Below, piece after piece: positions 1-6,968 of a DNA stretch of 8,104 nucleotides. Within the stretch, counting starts at the first letter, position 1, and each line of letters opens with the position of its first letter. Both the position numbers and the translations under genes were made by a program. Origin of the DNA: Candidatus Kuenenia stuttgartensis (GTDB lineage: Bacteria > Planctomycetota > Planctomycetia > Pirellulales > UBA1268); NCBI GenBank assembly GCA_945876515.1, contig CAMCPF010000126.1:1-8104 (forward strand), read 5' to 3'. The notes beneath the pieces are model-generated. The model was not told the origin of the DNA, did not search any database, and saw only the letters and a program-made list of their open reading frames with translations.

Positions 1-2229
1 GAGCGTGCCGATGGCGCCGGCCACGGCATACCGTTGGACGAGGCCCGACTGGAGGCGGCGGAGGATCGCACCCAGCCCCAGGGGCAGGCGGCCTACGCCA
101 TCGACCAGGCCGTCCACCACGAACCGGTCGAACCACGCGGCCACGAGCGCCAGGAACTCGAGCGGCTTCACGACGACCGCTGCATAGAGTTCATCGAGGA
201 AAAACTTGTGGCCGAAGAGCGTCTCGAACGGCCCCAGGAACCGCTCCATCTGCGGGCCGTCGCTGCGGCGGCCGAGGTGCCCGACGGCAGCCAGCACGAT
301 GCCCGCCACGGCCGCGAACGAGCCCTGGAGGGCAAGGTCGAGGTGGAAGGCGTGGGGTGTGGCGGTGGCGGCCACGCTCTTGGCGGCGAGCGACGGCGTG
401 GCCGCGAGGAAGTCGGCCAGGGCATGGGTGGAGAACAGCCACCAGCCGCTGATGGTGGCGGCCACGGCCAGGATCACGAGCGGGATCGTCATCACCGGGG
501 GCGACTCATGGGCCGCGGAGCCCGCCTGTCCATGATGATGGTGGCCGGCTTCGTCGGGCACCCGCGTCGGGCCGGTGAAGGTCATGAACACCGCGCGAAA
601 GGTGTAGAAGGCGGTGAGGAAGGCCGTGAACAGGCTCATTCCGTAGAGGATCCGGAACGTGCCGGAAGCGTCGCCGGCACTGCCGGACGCGGCGGCTGAT
701 TCGGCCGCCCGCAGGCTGGCCAGCCGCATGGGCATCTCGGACGGCACAGGCAGGCTCGCGTGGCTGCCGTGCGGGGCGTCATGGTGCTCGGCATGGGCGT
801 CGGGCCAGCCGCGGGCGTGGATCGCCGCGAGGATCTCGTCCTTGCTAAAGAACCCTGCAAACGGGGCCACGCCGGCGAGCGCCAGCGAGCCCACCAGGAA
901 CGTGGCCGCCGTGATCGGCATCACCCGCCGCAGGCCGCCGAACCGCCGCATGTCGATCACGCCTCCCATGGCGTGCATGACCGAGCCGGCGCCCAGGAAG
1001 AGCAGCGCCTTGAAGAAGGCGTGGGTCACGAGGTGGAAGATCGCCGCGGTGAAGCCGAGCAGCGTGCCGGTGCCGAGACTCGCGAACATGTAGCCGAGTT
1101 GGCTGATCGTCGAGTAGGCGAGCACCCGCTTGAGGTCGTTCTGCACCGTGCCGATCAGGGCCGCGACGAGCGCGGTCGTGGCCCCCACGATCGAGACGAC
1201 TGTCAGCGCCCCCGGGCACGCGACGTAGAGGGGCGCGCAGCGGGCCACGAGATACACGCCGGCCGTGACCATCGTGGCGGCGTGGATCAGGGCGCTGGCC
1301 GGGGTGGGGCCCTCCATCGCGTCGGGAAGCCAGACGTGCAGCGGCATCTGGGCGCTCTTGCCGCAGGCGGCCAGCAGCAACAAGAGGCAGATCGCCGTAC
1401 CGACCGCGCCGGCCACGTAGCCCGACGGGTCACCCAGCCGCTCCATCCCGAGAATGCCCGGCAGCGGAGAGCCGTCGGGGAGCGTGGTGTCGTGGAAGTT
1501 GAGCGTGCCGTAGGTCATCCAGAGGAGAAACACGGCCACCGCCAGGCCGAAGTCGCCCACGCGGTTGACGAGGAAGGCCTTCTTCGCCGCCGCGGCGGCG
1601 GCGGGCTTGCGGAACCAGAACCCGATCAAGAGGTACGAGCAGGCTCCGACCGCCTCCCAAAACACGTAGACGAGCAGGAAGTTGCTCGCCGCCACGAGCA
1701 TCGCCATCGAGAACACGAAGGCCGCGACCAGGGCGAAGAACCGCGGGTAGCCCGGGTCGTCGTGCATGTAGCCGATCGAGTAGATCGCCACGAGCAGGCC
1801 CACGCAGGTGATCACGGCGAGCATCACGGCCGTGAGCGGGTCGAGCCGGAGGTCGATCCCAATCGAGAAGGGGAGGGCCGCGGGCCGACCGGCGGCCTTG
1901 GCGGCGAGATCGTCGCCCACGTCGAGGGCGGCCGAGCCGGCTGGAGGCGTGTAGGCCTCGGGGATGCTCGCCCACTGCCAGAGCGTCTGCACTTCGGCGT
2001 AGGCGGCCGTCATGGTCGTGCCCTGGGCGGCCTTCTCCACCAGCAACACCTCGCGGCCGAGGCCCACGAGCAGCGTCACTGCGGCCAGCGCCGCCGCCGC
2101 GATCGAGAGAATCGCCGGCCAGTGGGCCCGGGGGCCGAGCAGGCGACCGAGGGCCACCGTCACAAGGGCGCCCAGGAGCGGCAGGGCCGGCACGAGGACG
2201 AGCAGCGTCTTGGAGTCGAGTTCGGGCAT
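1..2229 (-). CDS. nuoL: NADH-quinone oxidoreductase subunit L (NuoL), 3' end beyond the window
   Basis: Largest antiporter-like membrane subunit (ND5 homologue), which pumps protons at the far end of the membrane arm. The frame is open from the ATG at 2229 to the window edge: 743 residues, already longer than E. coli NuoL (613). By alignment, about the last 20 residues are missing. Key residues: Glu192 in VFWEAVGACSYLLIGF (E. coli Glu144), Lys291 in CGKSAQMPL (Lys229), His399, His403 and Lys407 in HLVTHAFFKALLF, and Lys463 in FFSKDEIL (Lys399). HESPPVMTIP (574-583) is also typical. The extra length lies in an Ala/Pro-rich loop before the LDPLT motif (about 75-115) and in a His-rich insert (about 470-567). 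Spot checks of the frame along its length show no frameshift. The start codon is first after an in-frame stop and directly precedes the first helix. Confidence 0.97.
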   Translation of the reverse strand, partial: MPELDSKTLLVLVPALPLLGALVTVALGRLLGPRAHWPAILSIAAAALAAVTLLVGLGREVLLVEKAAQGTTMTAAYAEVQTLWQWASIPEAYTPPAGSAALDVGDDLAAKAAGRPAALPFSIGIDLRLDPLTAVMLAVITCVGLLVAIYSIGYMHDDPGYPRFFALVAAFVFSMAMLVAASNFLLVYVFWEAVGACSYLLIGFWFRKPAAAAAAKKAFLVNRVGDFGLAVAVFLLWMTYGTLNFHDTTLPDGSPLPGILGMERLGDPSGYVAGAVGTAICLLLLLAACGKSAQMPLHVWLPDAMEGPTPASALIHAATMVTAGVYLVARCAPLYVACPGALTVVSIVGATTALVAALIGTVQNDLKRVLAYSTISQLGYMFASLGTGTLLGFTAAIFHLVTHAFFKALLFLGAGSVMHAMGGVIDMRRFGGLRRVMPITAATFLVGSLALAGVAPFAGFFSKDEILAAIHARGWPDAHAEHHDAPHGSHASLPVPSEMPMRLASLRAAESAAASGSAGDASGTFRILYGMSLFTAFLTAFYTFRAVFMTFTGPTRVPDEAGHHHHGQAGSAAHESPPVMTIPLVILAVAATISGWWLFSTHALADFLAATPSLAAKSVAATATPHAFHLDLALQGSFAAVAGIVLAAVGHLGRRSDGPQMERFLGPFETLFGHKFFLDELYAAVVVKPLEFLALVAAWFDRFVVDGLVDGVGRLPLGLGAILRRLQSGLVQRYAVAGAIGTL

Positions 2230-2281
2230 GAATCAGTGGCTTGCTGGTTGCCGGCGAGGCGCGGGTGGGGTGAGGGGCCGC
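2230..2281 (-). other. nuoK-nuoL spacer without an obvious ribosome binding site
   Basis: This 52-base gap is the only real intergenic space in the window. On the minus strand it is C-rich near nuoK and reads GCAAGCCACTGATTC just before the nuoL ATG, with no purine-rich Shine-Dalgarno sequence. An in-frame TGA two codons upstream of the ATG rules out an earlier nuoL start within the gap. I see no terminator-like hairpin followed by a T run and no convincing promoter. Confidence 0.7.
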
Positions 2282-2725
2282 TTAGACGTGCTCGCGCTCG
2301 AGGGCGGCGTCGGGGTCGTGCTCGGGTTCGACACCCGCCGGAGTGAGCCGCGGGAACTCCATGACGGCCGCGTCGCTGGCGGGCAGTTCGCGATCGACCA
2401 CGCGGGGCAGGACCGACTCGCGGAGCGACTGCCAGGCGGCCGCGTCGAGCCGGCCGGCGCGGGCGAAAGCCTGGAGCACGAACACGAGCGCGATCGCCGC
2501 CTCACAGGCTGCCACCGTGAGCACGAAGATCACGAGCACGTGCCCGCCCCAGTCGCCGTGATGCCGGCTCCAGGAGACGAGCGACACGGACACGCCCTGG
2601 AGCATCAACTCCGCCGAGAGGAACATCACGATCAGGTTGCGGCGGGCGAGGATGCCGACCAGGCCGAGCGCGAACAGCATTGCGCCGACGACCAGGCCGT
2701 TGACGACGAGCGGGGCGGGAGTCAT
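2282..2725 (-). CDS. nuoK: NADH-quinone oxidoreductase subunit K (NuoK), with C-terminal tail
   Basis: Small membrane subunit (ND4L homologue) with three helices, part of the proton path between NuoJ and the antiporter-like subunits. It has 147 residues, against about 100 in the family. The two buried glutamates are present: Glu39 in LSAELML and Glu75 in AACEAAIAL, matching E. coli Glu36 and Glu72. The core ends near residue 95-100. The remaining 47 or so residues form a hydrophilic, mostly acidic tail with no recognisable domain. The ATG at 2725 overlaps the nuoJ stop by 4 bases, with GGAG 10 bases upstream. It ends in TAA; the other complete genes and nuoF end in TGA. Confidence 0.95.
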   Translation of the reverse strand: MTPAPLVVNGLVVGAMLFALGLVGILARRNLIVMFLSAELMLQGVSVSLVSWSRHHGDWGGHVLVIFVLTVAACEAAIALVFVLQAFARAGRLDAAAWQSLRESVLPRVVDRELPASDAAVMEFPRLTPAGVEPEHDPDAALEREHV

Positions 2726-3546
2726 GCGTTGGCTCTCCAGGCGGCCGCGTCGGCCCGCTCGTCGGGGGGCGTCCGCGAGACGATCGCGATCGAGCCGATC
2801 AGGGCCACGAGCAAGAGCACGCCCGCCGCCTCGACCGCCAGCAGGTGCCGGCCGAAGAGTTCACCACCGAGCCGCGCCACGTGGTTCGCCGCGAGCGGAT
2901 CGACGCCGGCCGAGTCGGCGGGCGGCTCGGGGGCTACCGGAGCCTGAGGCTGGCCACTGCCGGCCAGGGCGGCGGCCTTGCTGGGCACGGCACAGCACTC
3001 ACCCGGCCCGGCCGAGAGCCGGCCGATGAACAGCGTGAGCAGGCCGAGCAGCACCGCTCCGGCCACCGCCGAGAGCAAGGGCTCGTTTGACACACGGTCG
3101 TAGGACGCCATCCCGGTCGGCTGCGCCAGCATCAGCACGAACAGGAACATCACGAGGATCGCACCGGCGTAGACCACGATCGTGGCCACGCCCAGAAACT
3201 GTGCGCCCAGCACGAGCAGGACGCCCGCCACTCCCGCGAGCGCCAGCGCGAACCAGATCGCCGAATAGACCGGTGAACGGGTCACCACGGTCGCCGCCCC
3301 GCCGATCACGGCCACGAGCGCCACGATCAGGAACACCGCTTCCTCCCCCACGCCGCCGAGTCGTCGGCCCGTGGCTACGAACAGGGCGAGCGCCACCGCA
3401 CCGAGCAACATCCCGAACCGCCGGGCCGCCCGCTCGCGGAGGCCGCTCTCGCCCCGCGGCAGCAGCAGCCACAGGCTCGCCGCGGCGCAGCCCACCGCCA
3501 CGGCCAGCAGGGAACCGGTGCTGGAGAGGCCGCCGTCCGGGGTCAC
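2722..3546 (-). CDS. nuoJ: NADH-quinone oxidoreductase subunit J (NuoJ), extended
   Basis: Membrane subunit (ND6 homologue) next to NuoH, NuoA and NuoK, part of the proton-coupling path. It has 274 residues, against 184 in E. coli. The core starts near residue 68. The conserved third core helix, VVYAGAILVMFLFV (124-137), and the last helix, LLAVEAAGVLLLVALIGSI (235-253), are clear. Two additions stand out: an N-terminal extension (1-67) with two likely helices (about 12-29 and 44-59) joined by an Arg-rich stretch, and a Pro/Ala-rich loop (178-222) before the last helix. The frame is open a further 61 codons upstream, but that part is shadow of nuoI. The GTG at 3546 is chosen because it overlaps the nuoI stop (GTGA) and has GGAGG 6 bases before it. 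The stop overlaps the nuoK start in ATGA. Confidence 0.94.
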   Translation of the reverse strand: MTPDGGLSSTGSLLAVAVGCAAASLWLLLPRGESGLRERAARRFGMLLGAVALALFVATGRRLGGVGEEAVFLIVALVAVIGGAATVVTRSPVYSAIWFALALAGVAGVLLVLGAQFLGVATIVVYAGAILVMFLFVLMLAQPTGMASYDRVSNEPLLSAVAGAVLLGLLTLFIGRLSAGPGECCAVPSKAAALAGSGQPQAPVAPEPPADSAGVDPLAANHVARLGGELFGRHLLAVEAAGVLLLVALIGSIAIVSRTPPDERADAAAWRANA

Positions 3547-4076
3547 AGCGTGCCTCCCAAGGAGGCCGACTTCATCGGCTCCGAGTCCTTGGTCATGTCG
3601 TAGACGCTCAACAGCTTCTCCTTGTCGAAGATCATCTCCTCGCGGCTCTTGCCGGTCAGGTCCAGGAGGCTCGTGAGCTCGATCGCATCCACCGGGCAGG
3701 CTTCCTCGCACATCCCGCAGAAGATGCACCGCAGTTCGTCGATCTGGAAGGCCTCGGGGTATTTCTCACGATCGGGCCAGGGGCTCTCGGTGGCCACGAT
3801 GTCGATGCAGTGGGCAGGACAGGCGGTGGCGCAGAGGAAGCAGGCCACGCACTTCACCCGCCCCTCGTCGTCGCGATTGAGCCGGTGCACCCCGCGGTAG
3901 ATCAGCGGATTGCCCACCGTGGGCCGCTCCTCGGGAAAGCTCACCGTCACCTTGGGGCTGACGAGATGCCGCGCGGTGGTCGCAAGCCCTTGGACGAACA
4001 GCGGCAGGTAGAGCCGCTCGGCCAGGCCCAGTGGCTTCTCCTCGAGCCAGGTGATCGACGGGTCGGTCGGCTTCAT
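3543..4076 (-). CDS. nuoI: NADH-quinone oxidoreductase subunit I (NuoI), 2x[4Fe-4S] ferredoxin-like
   Basis: Peripheral-arm subunit at the membrane surface that carries clusters N6a and N6b and relays electrons from NuoG to the terminal cluster N2 in NuoB. It has 177 residues, a normal size. Two complete ferredoxin motifs are visible: Cys76-x2-Cys79-x2-Cys82-x3-Cys86-Pro and Cys117-x2-Cys120-x2-Cys123-x3-Cys127-Pro, spaced as in the family. Residues 15-40 are amphipathic and correspond to the N-terminal helix that lies against NuoH. The ATG at 4076 is preceded by a strong GGAGG with a 6-base gap and lies one base after the nuoH stop. The 3' end overlaps the nuoJ start by 4 bases and contains the nuoJ ribosome binding site. 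Confidence 0.98.
   Translation of the reverse strand: MKPTDPSITWLEEKPLGLAERLYLPLFVQGLATTARHLVSPKVTVSFPEERPTVGNPLIYRGVHRLNRDDEGRVKCVACFLCATACPAHCIDIVATESPWPDREKYPEAFQIDELRCIFCGMCEEACPVDAIELTSLLDLTGKSREEMIFDKEKLLSVYDMTKDSEPMKSASLGGTL
3547..3566 (-). promoter_or_regulatory. nuoJ ribosome binding site inside a small hairpin
   Basis: On the minus strand the last codons of nuoI read GCCTCC-TTG-GGAGGC (3566-3552). This is a perfect 6-base inverted repeat around a 3-base loop. Its right arm is the nuoJ Shine-Dalgarno sequence GGAGG, 6 bases before the GTG start at 3546. If folded, the hairpin would hide the site until a ribosome finishing nuoI opens it. The ribosome binding site itself is clear and decides the GTG start. 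The regulatory role of the hairpin is inference. Confidence 0.6.
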
Positions 4077-4077
4077 C

Positions 4078-5334
4078 TCAGACCTCCACCAGTTCGTGCT
4101 CGACGTCGAGCGGGCCGTGGGTGCGGATCGGGGTGTTGTCGGTGCCCGAGGGCGTGAGCAGGCCCGCGGCGATCCAGCCGGCGAAGAACACGCCCCAGGG
4201 AATGAGCAGGGCCACCCAGCCGGCTGCCCCGGCCCCGAGGGCCTCGACCAGCTGCGGCCGAAACTCCTCGACCGTGGCCACCGTCACGAGGTTCGCCAGC
4301 CCCAGGGGCAGCATCACCTTCCAGGCCAGGTTCATCAGTTGGTCGAACCGGAACCGTGGCCAGCTCCAGCGGACGAGCATGAAGAACAGGATCACGCCCA
4401 GGATCTTGGCCGAGAGCACGGCGAACCGGAGGAAGGCGCCGAGCCAGGTCACCTCCTGGCCCGAGCCGGTCACGCCCCAGAGGTGCCAGCCGCCCAAGAA
4501 CATGATCACGATCAAGAACGCGGCCGTGACCATGTGGAGGAACTCGGACACGAGGAAGAGCAGCAGTTTGATGCCAGAGTATTCGGTGTGATAGCCCCCC
4601 ACGAGCTCCTGCTCGGCCTCGGGCAGATCGAAGGGCAGGCGGGCCGCCTCGGCGAAGGCGGCCACCAGAAACACGATGAACCCCAGCGGCTGGGCGAAGG
4701 CATACCAGATGCCGGTCTCCGCCTGGGCATTGATGATCGCGTCGAGTTTGAGCGAGCCCGCCGCGAGCACGACGCCGAGCAGACCGAGGCCGAGCGGGAT
4801 CTCGTAGGCCACGAGTTGGGCGCTACTTCGCAGGCCGCCCAGGAAGCCGTACTTGTTGTTGCTCGCCCAGCCGCCGAGCAAGACGCCGTAGACCGCGATG
4901 CTCGAGAGGGCGAACACCCAGAGCACGCCCACATCGAGGGCCGGGGCCACGAGGAACGGGACCGGATCGGGCAGGCCGGCGATGCCCAAGGGGGGCAGCA
5001 CGCTGCCGAAGGGGATCGCGGCGAAGATCGCCAGCGACGCGGCCAAGAGCACCAGCGGCGCGGCCGCATAGAGCACCTTGTCGACGTGCTTGGGCGTGAA
5101 GTCTTCCTTGAGGATGATCTTGAGCCCATCGGCCAGCGGCTGGCCGAGACCGAAGAGGCGGATCTTCGTGAGCGGGATGCCGACGCGGTTGGGACCCTTG
5201 CGGTCCTGCACCCAGGCGGCCATCCACCGCTCCACGAGCACGAGATAGGCCGCGGCCGTCATCAGGCCGCCGATCAGGAGGCCGATCTTGGCCAGGGCCG
5301 CGATCGTCGTCGGGGAGGGGAGCCAGTCGCTCAT
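4078..5334 (-). CDS. nuoH: NADH-quinone oxidoreductase subunit H (NuoH)
   Basis: Membrane subunit that forms the quinone chamber with NuoB, NuoD and NuoI and links the peripheral arm to the proton-pumping arm. It has 418 residues, against 325 in E. coli. Family motifs seen: ERWMAAWVQDRKGPNRVG (35-52) at the end of the first helix; the quinone-side loop AEAARLPFDLPEAEQELVGG (228-247) followed by YHTEYSG; and RWSWPRFRFDQLMNLAWK (322-339). About eight to nine hydrophobic helices can be read. The extra length includes a C-terminal helix around 371-392 and a polar tail ending in acidic residues. The ATG at 5334 overlaps the nuoG stop in ATGA, with GAGGG 7 bases upstream, so coupled translation is likely. 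The stop lies one base before the nuoI start. Confidence 0.98.
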   Translation of the reverse strand: MSDWLPSPTTIAALAKIGLLIGGLMTAAAYLVLVERWMAAWVQDRKGPNRVGIPLTKIRLFGLGQPLADGLKIILKEDFTPKHVDKVLYAAAPLVLLAASLAIFAAIPFGSVLPPLGIAGLPDPVPFLVAPALDVGVLWVFALSSIAVYGVLLGGWASNNKYGFLGGLRSSAQLVAYEIPLGLGLLGVVLAAGSLKLDAIINAQAETGIWYAFAQPLGFIVFLVAAFAEAARLPFDLPEAEQELVGGYHTEYSGIKLLLFLVSEFLHMVTAAFLIVIMFLGGWHLWGVTGSGQEVTWLGAFLRFAVLSAKILGVILFFMLVRWSWPRFRFDQLMNLAWKVMLPLGLANLVTVATVEEFRPQLVEALGAGAAGWVALLIPWGVFFAGWIAAGLLTPSGTDNTPIRTHGPLDVEHELVEV

Positions 5335-6968
5335 GCCAGCGCCCTCACGCGGAGGTCGACGCCCGTCGGCGGCACGTCATCGCCGAGCGCGGCGAAGGCG
5401 GCCGACTGCCCGGCCACCTCGCGGCGGATCGCGGCGGCGTCGTAGAGGCCGCGGCGGCCGAGCATGTTCCAGTAGAGGCGACCCTCAGGCCAGACGCCGG
5501 CCGGTGGCCGGATCGCCTGCCGGAAGCTCTGGGCATGGTGGGCCACGTTCACCCAGGTGCCGGCCCGTTCGGCGAAGCCCGGGGCCGGCAGCCGCCAGGT
5601 GGCGTGAACCGTGAGCGGCGAGTCGAAGAGATCCTGCACCACGAGGCAAGACAGGCCGGCGAACGGCTTGGCCTGGGCATCGTCGATCCAAGGCCCCGGA
5701 TAGCCGGCCGTGATCCAGGCCGCGTCGGCATGGCCGGCGGCGACGTGGGCCACGAGGTCGTGCCAGGAGCGACCGCCGGAGCCGAACGTCGCCAGCACCT
5801 CCTCCACGCCCTGGCGGTTGGGGCACTTCTCACCACGGATCGTAAACCCACCCGGGAAGGTCTCGTCGTCACCCGTGACCGGCACGTGGCCGAGCGCCAA
5901 GAAAGCGCTCGAGTCGATCGACCGGGCGACCTCGCAGAGCATCCAGGCTTCTTCGACCGTGAGCATCGGTGAGACGGCTACGGCCAGCCGCCCGGCCTTC
6001 GCGAGGTCGGCACGGATTCCGATCACCACGTCGGCCCACTCGACGGCCTGCAAGGGGAGGGGTGCGTGGCCGTTGCCGCCCGGCGCCCGAGCCACGCGGC
6101 GGCCGGCCTCGAGGATCCGGGCCGAGTCGTGGAGGTGGTGCCAGCCGTAGCGGCCCTCGTCGCAGATCCACCACGTGTTGACGTGCGGATTCTCCCGCGG
6201 CTTGAGTCGGTAGACGGTGTCCTGGTTGTGCTCGGTGTAGATCGAGCAGCCCGCCGAGCAGCCGCCGCAGACGTTGGCCTCCCGCTTCAGGAACCAGACC
6301 CGTTGCTGATAGAGGAAATCCTTGTCGCCGAGGGCCCCCACCGGGCAGAGGTCGACCACGTTGCCGGCCAGTTTGTTGTCGAGCGGGAAGCCGGGAAAGA
6401 CGTCGATCTCTTCCTTCGCGCCCCGCGACGTGACCATCAGCTCACCGGTGCCGGAGACCTCGCGGGTGAACCGCACGCACCGGGTGCACATGATGCAGCG
6501 ATCGACGAACAGGCTGATCGTGGGGCCGACATCCCGCTTGCGGCTGGTGAAGGCATGGATGTCGGCTCGGCGCTCGGGCTGCCCGTGCTCGAAGTGGTAG
6601 TCCTGCAGCAGGCACTCGCCCGCCTTGTCGCAGATCGGGCAGTCGATCGGATGGTCGATCAGCAGGGCCTCCTCGACCCGGGCCCGGCTCTCCCTGACCT
6701 TCTCGCTCTCGGTCACGATCACCGTGCCGTCCTTGACCGGCGTCTGGCAGCCGGGCACGAGTTTGGGCACCATCGTGACCTTGCCGGTGGCCGCGTCCCG
6801 CTGGCCGGTCTCGATGAGGCACATCCGGCAGCTGGCCACCACCGAGAGGCCAGGGTGCCAGCAGTAATGCGGGATCTCTTTCCCGGCCCGGCGGGCGGCC
6901 TCGATGCAGTTGAGCCGCTCGTCGGCCCCAATCTCGACTTCCTGTCCGTCGACGATGACGACCGCCAT
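5331..6968 (-). CDS. nuoG: NADH-quinone oxidoreductase subunit G (NuoG), short form with N7 cluster site
   Basis: Iron-sulfur subunit that carries electrons from NuoF towards NuoI. It has 545 residues, against about 780 (Thermus) to 908 (E. coli). Ligands seen: 2Fe-2S N1b Cys36, 47, 50 and 74; N5 His106 with Cys110, 113 and 119; N4 Cys158, 161, 164 and 208; and a complete extra N7 site, Cys234-x2-Cys237-x3-Cys241-x27-Cys269. Residues 275-545 are a compact remnant of the molybdopterin-oxidoreductase domain; CPNRQGVEEVL (382-392) and FAERAGTWVN (465-474) match family motifs. The frame stays open 99 codons upstream, but that part is the nuoF shadow. I chose the ATG at 6968 because the 2Fe-2S domain begins there (MAVVIVDGQEVEI) and GGGAG lies 7 bases before it. 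The start shares one base with the nuoF stop, and the stop overlaps the nuoH start by 4 bases. Confidence 0.97.
   Translation of the reverse strand: MAVVIVDGQEVEIGADERLNCIEAARRAGKEIPHYCWHPGLSVVASCRMCLIETGQRDAATGKVTMVPKLVPGCQTPVKDGTVIVTESEKVRESRARVEEALLIDHPIDCPICDKAGECLLQDYHFEHGQPERRADIHAFTSRKRDVGPTISLFVDRCIMCTRCVRFTREVSGTGELMVTSRGAKEEIDVFPGFPLDNKLAGNVVDLCPVGALGDKDFLYQQRVWFLKREANVCGGCSAGCSIYTEHNQDTVYRLKPRENPHVNTWWICDEGRYGWHHLHDSARILEAGRRVARAPGGNGHAPLPLQAVEWADVVIGIRADLAKAGRLAVAVSPMLTVEEAWMLCEVARSIDSSAFLALGHVPVTGDDETFPGGFTIRGEKCPNRQGVEEVLATFGSGGRSWHDLVAHVAAGHADAAWITAGYPGPWIDDAQAKPFAGLSCLVVQDLFDSPLTVHATWRLPAPGFAERAGTWVNVAHHAQSFRQAIRPPAGVWPEGRLYWNMLGRRGLYDAAAIRREVAGQSAAFAALGDDVPPTGVDLRVRALA

Noticed and set aside
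760..2346. 528-codon open frame on the plus strand opposite nuoL and the nuoL-nuoK junction
   Set aside because: It is the antisense shadow of a GC-rich gene: its translation is low-complexity (Arg, Gly, His, Glu and Gln rich), it matches no family I know, and the opposite strand carries fully conserved NuoL and NuoK.
2775..2805. Clustered CGATCG and GATC words on the plus strand, which could suggest a binding site or methylation cluster
   Set aside because: They recur across the window wherever Ile (ATC) codons neighbour Val, Ala, Gly or Ser codons in membrane proteins, so codon choice explains them.
3547..3729. Upstream extension of nuoJ to an in-frame ATG at 3729
   Set aside because: This stretch lies over the second ferredoxin motif and C-terminus of NuoI and looks like frame-shadow. 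The GTG at 3546 has a strong ribosome binding site and a GTGA overlap.
4051..5445. 464-codon plus-strand open frame opposite nuoH
   Set aside because: Its composition is typical of antisense to a membrane protein gene with strong GC codon bias, and it lacks domain-like sequence. The real product on the other strand is NuoH.
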